Positions 1 through 7,352 of a stretch of 33,508 bases of DNA are shown one piece after another; the stretch's first letter is position 1, and each line of letters begins with the position of its first letter. The stretch lies in assembly GCF_947631165.1 (NCBI RefSeq), contig NZ_CANRKH010000027.1, positions 1 through 33,508 on the forward strand, given 5' to 3'. The notes under the pieces are model-generated. The model was not told the DNA's origin. It did no database searches and saw only the letters and a list, made by a program, of their open reading frames with translations. Made by a program: the position numbers and the translations under genes. The DNA is from an uncultured Dysosmobacter sp. GTDB taxonomy: Bacteria; Bacillota; Clostridia; Oscillospirales; Oscillospiraceae.

Positions 1-252
1 GTTCTGCAGGTAATGGGAAAAGCGGAAGGTTCATGGTCTAAGATAATGGAAACTTTAGACTATTACGGTATTCAATACGCCCCTAAAATGGTTTATCCAA
101 GAGGCAAAGATATCTGTATGCCAAGATGTTGCATTGCGTATATTGATGGTGGATTTAAGCTTTGGTATAAAGGAAGATATTATGGTTCAGAAGTTGCAGA
201 ACAGCCTAAAATCGTCAGTTATCTGGAGATAGCTGTGCATGGGACGGAGTAA
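1..252 (+). CDS. Hypothetical protein, 5' end outside the window
   Basis: The frame is open from the first base to the TAA at 250-252, so the gene probably begins upstream; an internal ATG at 13 would give 79 residues. The visible protein is small, rich in Tyr, Lys and Gly, with a Cys pair (PRCCIA) and no signal peptide or membrane segment. Base composition is AT-richer than the DNA from about 260 onward, which suggests a junction of two DNA segments near the stop codon. I do not recognise the family. Confidence 0.45.
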   Translation, partial: VLQVMGKAEGSWSKIMETLDYYGIQYAPKMVYPRGKDICMPRCCIAYIDGGFKLWYKGRYYGSEVAEQPKIVSYLEIAVHGTE

Positions 253-679
253 CAAATTCAAGTTTGCGGTTCGCCATCACAGCGCCGAACGCGGATGCGG
301 CCGGAGGGCCGACCATGGCGGCGCGGCGGTCTTTCTTCTCTCCGTCCTTACCATGCGGGACAGCTGGCGGGCCGGCGTTTCCGAACAGGAGCGGACGGAA
401 TTGGTTACAAGCGGCATTTACCAAATCAGCCGGAACCCGGCCTTCCTTGGTTTCGACCTTGTATATATTGGAATCCTGCTGATGTTCTTCAACTCGGCCC
501 TGTTGGCGGCATCCGCCTTTGCCATCGGGATGCTCCATCTCCAGATTGTAAAGGTGGAAGAACCCTTTTTGGTATCCGCCTTCGGCACACCTTACCGGGA
601 ATATCAGCGGCAAGTGAACCGCTACCTGGGCAGAAGTAACCGTCAAATGCGTTTTGCAAACGGTCAAAAAGGGGCTTGA
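239..679 (+). pseudogene. N-terminally truncated isoprenylcysteine carboxyl methyltransferase (ICMT)-like protein
   Basis: The C-terminal two thirds are typical of the ICMT/phospholipid methyltransferase family: an 'SVLTMRDSWRAGV' segment, then 'GIYQISRNPAFLG' (the family's G-hy-Y-x-x-x-R-[HN]-P SAM/substrate motif), a hydrophobic helix, and the C-terminal 'EEPFLVSAFGTPYREY' helix. These enzymes are polytopic membrane proteins that methylate a carboxylate or small substrate using SAM. The first roughly 60 residues encoded from the ATG at 239 are a GC-rich, Arg/His-rich stretch that does not resemble the expected N-terminal membrane helices. Relatives carry several helices there, so the 5' part appears deleted. 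The intact relative at 7353-8024 is 223 residues long. The stop lies directly before the next start (682). Probably non-functional. Confidence 0.7.
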
Positions 680-681
680 AC

Positions 682-1284
682 ATGAATCAAGGTATGATGC
701 CGATCAGCAGAAAGAAAACGCTTGCAATCGTATTGGCAGTCTTCCTGCCTTGCGCTGTTGTGAAGGACATCGAATTTCTTGTGGTTAAGACCGACCAGAC
801 GATTCTGGCGGAAAACATCATCTGCAAGCTGTTCATCCTTGCGGTTCTCCTGATCGTTTTGCCGCGATTAGGGCTGAATTGGAAGGAGATAGGCTTTCGC
901 AAAAGCGGGATTCTGAAAAGTGCGGGTTTGGGTCTGCTCTTGGGGGTAAGTACATTCTTCCTGTCCTATTTGACGGAATACCTTGTTCTCTCCGCAATGG
1001 GGAAAGCGGCGAATATTCAGTTTTTCATTACGAATTTCGCCCTGAAAGATCAGAACATCGGTGGGGCGTCCTTTGCGGCGGTCGTGATATGCATCATGGG
1101 AAATATCGTAAATGTATGGGCAGAGGAGGGATTGTTTCGGGGGTTCCTATTTCAGATGGCAAAAACGGCCTTCACGGAAAGACAAGGCAATCTGATCCAA
1201 TCGCTGCTGTTTGGCCTGTGGCATATCGTGACGGTGATTGTATGCCTGCTGGACAGCCATGGTGCTGGATTTTCTGCCTTATAA
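682..1284 (+). pseudogene. CPBP-family intramembrane protease (Rce1/Abi type), C-terminally truncated by a deletion scar
   Basis: Polytopic membrane protein with the CPBP/Rce1 motif 1 EExxxR (E148, E149, R153 in 'AEEGLFRG') and motif 2 'FGLWH' about 40 residues later. CPBP proteins are glutamate-type intramembrane proteases involved in CaaX processing in eukaryotes and in bacteriocin immunity or peptide processing in bacteria. Start: the ATG at 682 is chosen; a TTG at 676 is also in frame. After FGLWH the family normally has one or two more helices and a third His/Asn motif. Here the frame reads only about 17 unrelated residues and stops at 1284. From about 1238 the other frame encodes the body of a 4Fe-4S protein, so DNA between the two genes appears to have been lost. 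Confidence 0.75.
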
Positions 1285-1711
1285 AGTCCCGCAGGCGCCG
1301 CGCAAAAAGTTGGGTTTCATTCGTTACATCGTATTTGCGCTTTCCCTCCTGTTTGTGGCGGGCCTTTTTCTCGCGCGGGTCGGAGGGCTTGAACGGATCA
1401 TGTTCTGGAGTTTTCTTGTCGGCAACCTTTTGTATTATGCCGTGGGGATCCTTTTGGCTTTCTGCTTCAAGGATAATCGGGCCTTTTGCAAATACATCTG
1501 TCCCATCACCGTATTCCTGAAGCCCATGAGCTATTTCTCCGCCATCCGGGTCAAGTGCAACAAGGACAAGTGCGTATCCTGCGGAACGTGCGAAAAGGTC
1601 TGCCCAATGAATGTGGAAGTGACGAACAATTCCCGGAAACGCCTCAACGGGACCGAGTGCATTTTATGTATGGAGTGCGTAAAGGCCTGCCCGAAAAAGG
1701 CGCTGTCATGA
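1238..1711 (+). pseudogene. 4Fe-4S membrane-anchored ferredoxin-like protein, N-terminally truncated
   Basis: The translated remnant has two hydrophobic helices followed by 'CKYICPITVFLKP' and two classical [4Fe-4S] ferredoxin motifs, CxxCxxCxxxCP ('CVSCGTCEKVCP' and 'CILCMECVKACP'). It resembles the C-terminal half of NapH/YccM-type electron-transfer membrane proteins. These carry a further N-terminal helix and a first Cys-Pro membrane motif, which are missing. Translation from the TTG at 1238 has no credible ribosome site and lies inside the preceding CPBP frame. The open frame to 1711 is undamaged, so the deletion that made this junction is probably recent. Confidence 0.75.
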
Positions 1712-1737
1712 AACTGTGGATGTAAGGAGATGCAAAA

Positions 1738-2379
1738 ATGAAACTTTCCAGACTGGGACTGTTCGGAGTGATCAGCCTGCTTTCCTATGCCGCGATGGTC
1801 GTTTTTTCTCCCTTGGCCTATCCGGGCTATGATTGGCTGAGCATGGCGGTGAGCGACCTGTCGGCGGTGGGCGCGCCGTCCGCAGCGCTGGCAAGCCGGC
1901 TGAACGCCCTGTTTGCCCCCTGCGGCATCGTATCCATTATGGCGGTGTGCGTGTCGATGGAGCACGTAAAGGAGAGGCTACTGCGCCTTGGCGTCTATCT
2001 TTTCTGCGCCATGGAATGGGTGTGCACCGTGGGATATGAACTGTTTCCGTGGGTAGCAGGAGCGGATGGGGCAGATCCGCAAAATATCATGCATTTGCTC
2101 GTGACGGTCCTGGTGGTCATTTTTTCGATTGCCTCCCTGGTACTGATCGCGTTGGGCGCAAGAAAAGGGGCCCATCATGTATTGTCGGTGTGGGCGGTCC
2201 TCTGCCTGGCGCTGATGCTGTTGGGGGCCGTGGGGACCGGCGTCATGCCCAAAGCTGTGTTTGGGCTATTTGAACGCTTCAGTACATTTGCAGCCGTGAT
2301 ATTCAACGCGGTGTTAGGCGGTTATCTTTTTATTGGGAACTTTGACCGGGATTTTGGGAGGGAAGGATATGACCCCTGA
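1738..2379 (+). CDS. DUF998-family integral membrane protein
   Basis: A protein of 213 residues with about six hydrophobic helices, starting at ATG 1738 behind a good ribosome site (AAGGAGATG, 1726-1734). The N-terminus 'SLLSYAAMVVFSPLAYPGYDWLSMAVSDLSA' style and the repeated pattern of short loops match DUF998, a family of bacterial and archaeal membrane proteins with no established function. The C-terminal tail 'NFDRDFGREGYDP' is cytoplasmic-like and overlaps the next gene by 11 bases, so the two are probably translated from one message. Confidence 0.7.
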   Translation: MKLSRLGLFGVISLLSYAAMVVFSPLAYPGYDWLSMAVSDLSAVGAPSAALASRLNALFAPCGIVSIMAVCVSMEHVKERLLRLGVYLFCAMEWVCTVGYELFPWVAGADGADPQNIMHLLVTVLVVIFSIASLVLIALGARKGAHHVLSVWAVLCLALMLLGAVGTGVMPKAVFGLFERFSTFAAVIFNAVLGGYLFIGNFDRDFGREGYDP

Positions 2380-2896
2380 TTTAAAAACAGAACGGCTGGT
2401 GCTCAGAACGGTCCGGAGCGAGGATGTCTTTCCCATCTTCATGTGCTGGATGCGGGACCCGGATGTGTCCAGATACATGTGGTGGAAGGCAAGCGACGAC
2501 ATAAATGAGGCCAGGAATTTCGTGCGCTTTGAGCTGGAGAACCTGGGAAACGACCGGTGGAACCGCTGGGTCATTGTTACCAAGGACAGAAAAGAGGTCA
2601 TTGGGACCTGCTTGCTTTTTTGGAATGAAGAGGAAGGACACTTTGACATTTCCTATAACCTTGGAAAGAAATACTGGGGCAGGGGATACGTCACAGAGGC
2701 GATGAAGCGGGTGATGAGATATGGCGCGGAGGCGCTGGGGATGAAGGAGTGCGTGACGTCATGCGCCGAGGAGAACAAGGCCTCTGCCCGAGTCTTGGAA
2801 AAACTGGGGTTTCAATATGTAAAAGACATACCGTATGAATGCGGCGGGGGAGAGTTAATAACAACCGGGAAATTGTATTTATGGAGGCAGGGATGA
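2369..2896 (+). CDS. GNAT-family N-acetyltransferase (RimJ/RimL-like)
   Basis: 175 residues beginning 'MTPDLKTERLVLRTV', the standard opening of RimJ/RimL-type GNAT acetyltransferases. Acetyl-CoA-binding motif A follows as 'LGKKYWGRGYVTEAMKRV' and the C-terminal motif B as 'ENKASARVLEKLGFQ'. It transfers an acetyl group from acetyl-CoA to an amine of a protein or small molecule; the substrate cannot be read from sequence. The ATG at 2369 follows GGGAGGGAAGG and is preferred over an in-frame ATG at 2333 inside the DUF998 gene. Confidence 0.88.
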   Translation: MTPDLKTERLVLRTVRSEDVFPIFMCWMRDPDVSRYMWWKASDDINEARNFVRFELENLGNDRWNRWVIVTKDRKEVIGTCLLFWNEEEGHFDISYNLGKKYWGRGYVTEAMKRVMRYGAEALGMKECVTSCAEENKASARVLEKLGFQYVKDIPYECGGGELITTGKLYLWRQG

Positions 2897-3030
2897 AACC
2901 TGTATTTTGGAGAGGGCATCAAAAATGCTGCAAATTCCAGCTTGCAGAGAAAAACCGACCTGCATCCGCACTTCACCGGGAAACGGTTGAAAATGGAAAT
3001 CAAGATAAACCAGAAAAGCCAGACGCTTAG
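2893..3030 (+). CDS. Possible 45-residue small ORF between GNAT and the terminator
   Basis: An ATG at 2893 overlaps the GNAT stop codon (ATGA), and the frame runs 45 codons to a TAG that ends exactly where the terminator stem begins. The product would be basic, hydrophilic and unlike any family I know ('MKPVFWRGHQKCCKFQ...'). Position and coupling make translation possible. Composition gives no support, and this may simply be 3' untranslated sequence. Confidence 0.25.
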   Translation: MKPVFWRGHQKCCKFQLAEKNRPASALHRETVENGNQDKPEKPDA

Positions 3031-3066
3031 ACGCAGAGCTTCGCCTTCGGGCGGCTCTGCGTTTTT
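3031..3066 (+). terminator. Rho-independent terminator
   Basis: Perfect 9-bp stem ACGCAGAGC/GCTCTGCGT (3031-3039 and 3053-3061) around a TTCGCCTTCGGGC-type loop, followed by TTTTT. It ends the DUF998-GNAT transcription unit. Confidence 0.85.
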
Positions 3067-3099
3067 CTGAAACAGTCAAAGAAAGGTATGGTGTTCAAC

Positions 3100-3294
3100 A
3101 TGGGAAAACGGCTTTATAAGTCCAATCAAAACAAGATGCTCGACGGCGTGTGCGGTGGCATCGCGGAGTATTTCGGCATGGATCCCACCGTGGTGCGGCT
3201 GCTGTGGGTGCTCTTCTGCGCCCTGGGCGGCAGCGGCATTATCGCCTACATCATCGCGGCGGTCATCATCCCCCGGGACCCTAACCCAGTTTGA
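3100..3294 (+). CDS. PspC-domain small membrane protein
   Basis: 64 residues: a short basic N-terminus 'MGKRLYKSNQNKMLDGVCGG' followed by 'IAEYFGMDPTVVRLLWVLF' and a C-terminal hydrophobic helix ending 'IIPRDPNPV'. This is the stand-alone PspC fold seen in Firmicutes. The domain is named after phage shock protein C, an envelope-stress sensor in Escherichia coli; the role of single-domain versions is unsettled. ATG 3100 fits the family start. An upstream in-frame ATG at 3088 is too close to the GAAAGG ribosome site. It opens the second transcription unit after the terminator at 3031-3066. Confidence 0.85.
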   Translation: MGKRLYKSNQNKMLDGVCGGIAEYFGMDPTVVRLLWVLFCALGGSGIIAYIIAAVIIPRDPNPV

Positions 3295-3319
3295 TTTGAA
3301 ACAGAAAGGAAGTATCCCC

Positions 3320-3763
3320 ATGAAGACGCTGATCATCTGCGGATCCACCCACCACGGAAACACCAGGAAGCTGTGCGACGCCATTGCCGCCGCCGAGCCG
3401 GACGTAGACCTGCTCGAGGTCGGCCGGGGCCCGATCCCCTGGGAGGGGTACGGCCGCGTCGGCTTTGCCTCCGGCGTCGCCTTCGGCAAGCTCTATCCCG
3501 CCATCACCGAGGCGGCCCAGAGCATCCCGGCGGGCAAGGAGGTCTTTTTCCTCTATACCTGCGGAAAAAACAGCCGGGACTTTTCAGAGCAGCTCGCCGA
3601 CGCCGTCAAGGCCCGGGGCTGTACGGTGCTGGGCAGTTACGGCTGCAAGGGGTTCGATACCTACGGGCCCTTTAAGCTCATCGGCGGCATCAACAAGGGC
3701 CACCCCGACCAGGCAGAGCGGGACGGGGCGGTGGCGTTCTACCGCGGGCTGAAAAACGATTGA
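3320..3763 (+). CDS. Flavodoxin-family protein
   Basis: 147 residues starting 'MKTLIICGSTHHGNTRKL', a flavodoxin phosphate-binding loop (S/T-x-x-x-x-N-T) for FMN directly after the first beta strand. The loop 'FLYTCGKNSRDF' and the following 'GSYGCKGFDTYGPF' correspond to the FMN-ring loops of short-chain flavodoxins. Likely a soluble one-electron carrier or FMN-dependent reductase partner. The ATG at 3320 lies behind AGAAAGGAAG. An in-frame ATG at 3155 is inside PspC and is not used. The same 26-base start region (two differences) precedes the next gene. Confidence 0.82.
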   Translation: MKTLIICGSTHHGNTRKLCDAIAAAEPDVDLLEVGRGPIPWEGYGRVGFASGVAFGKLYPAITEAAQSIPAGKEVFFLYTCGKNSRDFSEQLADAVKARGCTVLGSYGCKGFDTYGPFKLIGGINKGHPDQAERDGAVAFYRGLKND

Positions 3764-3783
3764 AAGAGAAAGGAAGTATTCCC

Positions 3784-4335
3784 ATGAAAACGTTAGAAAC
3801 CATCCAAAAGACCTATAAGGTATTCAAGACCCTGGCCATGATCGCCATGATCCTGTCCTTCATTTGGGCGGGGCTCTCCCTGGCGGGTGTGCTGTGCGCC
3901 GCCGCGTGGCGCAACGGCGGCAACGTCATAGGCATTTCCGAAAGGGACGCGCTGAAGCTGACCCAGGCCGCCGGGCTTGAGCAGATGATCGGTATCCTGC
4001 TGGGTGACTTCGTATTCGCTTTGACGGACGGCCTTCTGTTTTTCTTCACCCACCGTTACTTAAAGCAGGAGTTGGCAGACGGGACGCCTTTCACGTTGGC
4101 AGGCGCCGAGCAGGTCAAAAGCCTGGGCATCAAGACCATCGTGATGCCCCTGGTGGCGGCGATTGTCTCCGCGGTGGTCTGCGAGTGCTTTGCCATGAGC
4201 CATCCCAGCGACCGTGGCAACGGTGTCACGCTGGCGCTGGGCATTGCCCTGATTCTCTTTTCCCTGGTGCTCCGCCACGGGGCGGAACTGTTTGAGGGTT
4301 TACAGACAGAAGGCTGTAGCGATGAAAAAGAATAA
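3784..4335 (+). CDS. Membrane protein, DUF2975-like (tentative)
   Basis: 183 residues with about four hydrophobic helices: two in the first half (residues about 15-40 and 60-85) and two in the second (about 115-140 and 150-170). The segment 'LADGTPFTLAGAEQVKSLG' between them resembles the G-x-PFT...LR-x-LG pattern of DUF2975 membrane proteins, so I tentatively place it there. The start at 3784 follows AGAAAGGAAG. The upstream ATG at 3760 overlaps the flavodoxin stop and is less likely. It overlaps the following gene by 14 bases and opens a run of coupled genes. Confidence 0.6.
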   Translation: MKTLETIQKTYKVFKTLAMIAMILSFIWAGLSLAGVLCAAAWRNGGNVIGISERDALKLTQAAGLEQMIGILLGDFVFALTDGLLFFFTHRYLKQELADGTPFTLAGAEQVKSLGIKTIVMPLVAAIVSAVVCECFAMSHPSDRGNGVTLALGIALILFSLVLRHGAELFEGLQTEGCSDEKE

Positions 4336-4498
4336 TATGATTTTGAAAATAGTAGACATTGTCCTTTTCGCGGGAGGGATCGTTTTTTGCATCGCTGCGA
4401 TTTGCGGACATAAACCCGCTTATCCGGTGGCCGCATGCTGCTTTTTTGCGGCGATTGCAGTCATGTCTGCAATGAATAAGGATAAAGGGGAGAAATGA
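4322..4498 (+). CDS. Small two-helix membrane protein
   Basis: 58 residues: 'MKKNNMILKIVDIVLFAGGI' forms a first hydrophobic helix, 'YPVAACCFFAAIAVMSAM' a second, and the tail is charged (NKDKGEK). The ATG overlaps the end of the preceding gene by 14 bases and the stop overlaps the next ATG (ATGA, 4495-4498), so translation is coupled. No family recognised. Confidence 0.6.
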   Translation: MKKNNMILKIVDIVLFAGGIVFCIAAICGHKPAYPVAACCFFAAIAVMSAMNKDKGEK

Positions 4499-4620
4499 AA
4501 ATGTACAAAAAGATCATTGTCATGCTTATACCGGCCGCTGTGGCGCTGGGCGCGTTGATTTTGTCCTCCCTGGTCCTGCGCCCCGGCTCGGAGCTGCGGG
4601 AAGGGGGCGGCGAGAGATGA
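4495..4620 (+). CDS. Small single-pass membrane protein (41 aa)
   Basis: A short frame between two membrane genes: 'MKMYKKIIVMLIPAAVALGA' starts a single hydrophobic helix, ending in a charged tail 'LREGGGER'. Both ends use 4-base ATGA overlaps with the flanking genes (4495-4498 and 4617-4620), which is strong evidence that it is translated. The N-terminus could also be an uncleaved signal anchor. Family unknown. Confidence 0.6.
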   Translation: MKMYKKIIVMLIPAAVALGALILSSLVLRPGSELREGGGER

Positions 4621-5414
4621 AAGCATCTACAAAGTATGTCATCACCGCCTACCTGATCTTCTGGGCTATGGTGCTGGGCCTTTGCGGCGCCGCCTCCATG
4701 GCCTTTCACGCCCCGCCCCTGGTGATGCGGTGGCTGTCCAACCTCTGCGCCTGGTCGCCCACTATTGTTCTGCTGGTGATGTTCAAGCGCCTTCTGCCCG
4801 GAATCACCGTCCGGGATTTTTACAAAAACGCCTTTTCCGGCAGACTGCGCCCCGGCCTGCTGGCTCTGCTGGCCGTGGCCGTGGCGGGCGGCATGGTGAT
4901 CTCCGCTCTGCTCACCGGTCTGCTGCACAGCGCCCAGGGCAAGGACCTCGCGCCGCTGTTCAGCCGGGGATCATACCCCATCCCCCTGACGGTGATTCTC
5001 TCCCTCCTGTCCGGCCCCACCGGGGAGGAAGCGGGCTGGCGGGGGTACCTCCGCCCGGAGCTGGAAAAGCGCCTGGGCTTCTGGAAGGGCGCGATAACGG
5101 GAGGCGTCATCTGGGCCTTCTGGCACACCGTGCTCTGGTTTGTGGACTCGGACTTCACCGGCTGGAGCATGGTGGTGTACATCATTTCCAACGTGGTGGT
5201 CATGACCGCCCTCAACATCATCATGTGCTGTGTGCTGGAGAAGCACAATAACCTGGCCTACGCCATCTGGATCCACCTGTGCTTCAACCTCACTTACTGC
5301 TTCATCCAGGCCGACGTCTGGTTCTATGTGGTCATGACGGCGGTGTTTGCCCTTCTTGCGGCGGTTTGGGCCCTGGCGCGGCAGAGGTACATATCGAAAA
5401 ATCATAGCAATTAG
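4617..5414 (+). CDS. CPBP-family intramembrane metalloprotease
   Basis: 265 residues, about seven or eight membrane helices. Catalytic motif 1 EExxxR is 'GEEAGWRG' (E137, E138, R142) and motif 2 is 'WAFWH' (H170). A late hydrophilic-in-helix 'IHLCFNLTYC' supplies the third His/Asn motif. The complete set distinguishes it from the truncated copy at 682-1284. The family cleaves peptides within the membrane (Rce1 in CaaX processing; bacterial members in bacteriocin maturation or immunity). The start is coupled by ATGA to the preceding 41-residue gene. The substrate is unknown; the tiny membrane proteins immediately upstream are candidates by position only. Confidence 0.88.
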   Translation: MKASTKYVITAYLIFWAMVLGLCGAASMAFHAPPLVMRWLSNLCAWSPTIVLLVMFKRLLPGITVRDFYKNAFSGRLRPGLLALLAVAVAGGMVISALLTGLLHSAQGKDLAPLFSRGSYPIPLTVILSLLSGPTGEEAGWRGYLRPELEKRLGFWKGAITGGVIWAFWHTVLWFVDSDFTGWSMVVYIISNVVVMTALNIIMCCVLEKHNNLAYAIWIHLCFNLTYCFIQADVWFYVVMTAVFALLAAVWALARQRYISKNHSN

Positions 5415-5425
5415 GAGAAATCATT

Positions 5426-5551
5426 ATGGAAATCATCGCAATCATCATCAAATATGGGTTTATTCTTGTGGTCCTGACCGCCGTTCTCTATGTTGTGGTC
5501 AAGAAAGCGGTCAAGGATGCCCTGGACGAACGTGAGGAAAACAAAAAATGA
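5426..5551 (+). CDS. Small single-pass membrane protein (41 aa), possibly DUF6019-like
   Basis: The frame starts at ATG 5426 behind TTAGGAGAAA and reads 'MEIIAIIIKYGFILVVLTAV' then 'LYVVVKKAVKDALDEREENK': one membrane helix followed by a strongly charged amphipathic tail. The pattern and length resemble the DUF6019 small-protein family of Firmicutes, but that is from memory of the pattern only. It closes the coupled membrane-gene run. Confidence 0.6.
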   Translation: MEIIAIIIKYGFILVVLTAVLYVVVKKAVKDALDEREENKK

Positions 5552-5564
5552 AGGTTGGATAAAG

Positions 5565-5727
5565 AACAAAATTCAAAATGGCAAGGATAAAAACGCAACG
5601 CATATCCCCCGAGGATATGCCAGAGCCGGTAGGTAGCCCGGCCGCCCCATCGTGACGATGGGGTAAGTAACCTTCCCTCCCGGGTCGTCCGTTCTTTGCT
5701 TCGGTAGATTTGGGAGGAGTGCTTTCT
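5565..5727 (+). promoter_or_regulatory. Structured 5' leader, probable yjdF (azaaromatic) riboswitch
   Basis: About 160 bases directly upstream of a yjdF gene fold into successive hairpins. They are CATATCC/GGATATG (5601-5607 and 5613-5619), GCCGG/CCGGC (5625-5629 and 5638-5642) and CCCCATC/GATGGGG (5645-5651 and 5657-5663). A CCTCCC at 5676-5681 can pair with the GGGAGG of the yjdF ribosome site (5712-5717). yjdF genes in Firmicutes are known to follow the yjdF riboswitch, which binds azaaromatic compounds and is thought to control translation. Identification rests on position and structure; a covariance-model match was not run. Confidence 0.7.
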
Positions 5728-6144
5728 ATGGATATCGATCACAGTAAGCTGACGGTGTTTTTTGAAAAACCGTTCTGGGTTGGTGCGGTCGAACGGATCG
5801 AGGATGGAAAATTGTCCGTTTCCAAGATCACGTTCGGCGCTGAGCCAAAGGACTATGAGGTTTATGCGTTCCTACTGCGGCACTACTATGACCTGAAATT
5901 CAGCCCTGCCGTTGCCGCTGTGGAGAAGTAAGCAAAAAAGAATCCGAAACGAGTACAGCGGGAAGTGAGAAAGCAACTGGCTGAAACCGGGATCAGCACA
6001 AGATCACAGCAGGCGTTGCAATTGCAGCGGGAGGAAACGAAGCTCCAACATCGGCAGATCAGCAAGGCCGAAAAGGAAGCGGAAAAGCAGCGCCGGTTTG
6101 ATTTGAAACAAGAGAAACGAAAGGAAAAACATAGGGGCCGATAG
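5728..6144 (+). pseudogene. yjdF: YjdF-family (DUF2992) protein interrupted by one in-frame stop
   Basis: The reading frame starts 'MDIDHSKLTVFFEKPFWVG' and contains 'ITFGAEPKDYEVYAFLL', the conserved first half of YjdF. It stops at TAA 5929-5931 after 67 codons. The same frame then continues without further stops to 6144 and encodes the expected basic, coiled-coil second half ('NPKRVQREVRKQLAETG ... KEKHRGR'). A single base change, for example GAA to TAA, explains the break. YjdF function is unknown; it is linked through its riboswitch to a response to toxic azaaromatic compounds. An 67-residue product may still be made. Good ribosome site GGGAGGAG at 5712-5719. Confidence 0.85.
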
Positions 6145-6200
6145 TATCAGTGTGATTTGCAAAAAAAGAAGAACGAGTGACTGGAAAAGAGGGACACTTT

Positions 6201-6530
6201 ATGGCGACCAGTAAGGATTATCTGAATTTTATTTTGGAGCAGCTGTCGGGATTGCCGGAGATCGCCTACCGACAAGCCTTTGGCGAGTACATGATCTACT
6301 ACCGGGGAAAGACGGCGGCCTACCTGTGCGACAACCGGTTGCTGGTCAAGCCGATACCCGCCGCCATCCGCATGATGCCGGACGCCCGCTATGAGCCGCC
6401 CTACGAGGGTGGAAAGGATATGCTGCTGGTGGAGAACGTGGATGACCGGGACTTTCTGGCGGCGCTGTTTACCGCCATGGAGCCGGAGCTCCCGGAGAAG
6501 AAAGAGAGAAAGCGAGGAACACGGAAATGA
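6201..6530 (+). CDS. TfoX N-terminal domain protein
   Basis: 109 residues from ATG 6201 (after AAAGAGGGA). The sequence 'YLNFILEQLSGLPEIAYRQA' then 'FGEYMIYYRGKTAAYLCDNR' and 'LLVKPI...PPYEGGKDMLLV' is the TfoX/Sxy N-terminal domain. In gammaproteobacteria full-length Sxy regulates competence; single-domain versions in Firmicutes have no proven role. The C-terminus is highly basic (KKERKRGTRK). It is joined to the next gene by ATGA (6527-6530). Confidence 0.85.
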   Translation: MATSKDYLNFILEQLSGLPEIAYRQAFGEYMIYYRGKTAAYLCDNRLLVKPIPAAIRMMPDARYEPPYEGGKDMLLVENVDDRDFLAALFTAMEPELPEKKERKRGTRK

Positions 6531-7306
6531 ATCAGAGAAACCGGGCCTGGAAAGCCCCTGTTCTGTTTGCCCTGTGCCTGCTGCCCTTTGCCGCCGTGGG
6601 CGGGTGGTGTACCGGCAGTTACTCCCTGGCCTCCTTCCCGGAGGAGCTGCACCAGAGCGTGCTGGCCCAGGCGGGCGGCGCTATGCCGTTGTACTTCCTG
6701 ACTGCCATTCAGAGCGCCATGCTGGCCTTCGTCTGCGGTGCGGTGGGTTATGTCCTCTCCCGTGCCGTGGGCCTGATGCGCCCGTTAGGGCTGAAAAAGG
6801 ACAAGCTGCTCCCCACCCTGTGGGTCACCCTGGGTTGCGGAGCGTTTTTCTCTCTGGACTACTGGACCTTTGGCCGGTGGTTGCCCCAGGTGCGGGAGAG
6901 CTACGAAAGCGGCCTTCTCACCCGGCGGCTGGACAACTGGCTGTCCTCCACCCTCTACGGTGGGATCATCGAGGAAGTCCTACTCCGCCTGTTCCTGATG
7001 TCCCTTGTGGCGTTCCTGATCTGGAAGCTGTTTTTCAGAAATTGTAATAGAGAGGAGATCCCCCAGGGCGTTTTCATCGCAGCCAACATCCTTTGCGCCC
7101 TGCTGTTCGCGGCGGGACATCTGCCCGCCACCGTCGCCATGTTTGGCGCCCTCACGCCCTTGGTGGTGGTCCGCTGTTTCCTGCTCAACGGCGGCCTGGG
7201 TCTGGCTTTCGGCTGGCTCTACCGCAGGTACGGCATCCAGTACGCTATGATGGGCCACGCCGGAGCACATGTGGGTTCCAAGTTGGTCTGGCTGATGTTG
7301 ACATAG
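6527..7306 (+). CDS. CPBP-family intramembrane metalloprotease
   Basis: 259 residues with about seven membrane helices. The EExxxR motif is 'IIEEVLLRLFL' (E149, E150, R154), the second motif is 'FAAGHLPA' (H198), and a late 'MMGHAGAHVG' provides the third motif. All catalytic positions are present. It is followed after 46 bases by an ICMT-like methyltransferase, repeating the protease/methyltransferase pairing seen at 239-1284. The first helix could double as a signal anchor. Substrate unknown. Confidence 0.85.
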   Translation: MNQRNRAWKAPVLFALCLLPFAAVGGWCTGSYSLASFPEELHQSVLAQAGGAMPLYFLTAIQSAMLAFVCGAVGYVLSRAVGLMRPLGLKKDKLLPTLWVTLGCGAFFSLDYWTFGRWLPQVRESYESGLLTRRLDNWLSSTLYGGIIEEVLLRLFLMSLVAFLIWKLFFRNCNREEIPQGVFIAANILCALLFAAGHLPATVAMFGALTPLVVVRCFLLNGGLGLAFGWLYRRYGIQYAMMGHAGAHVGSKLVWLMLT

Positions 7307-7352
7307 ACGGGAAAATCAGGCAGAATGTGATAAAGTGAAATGGGGGAAGGGC

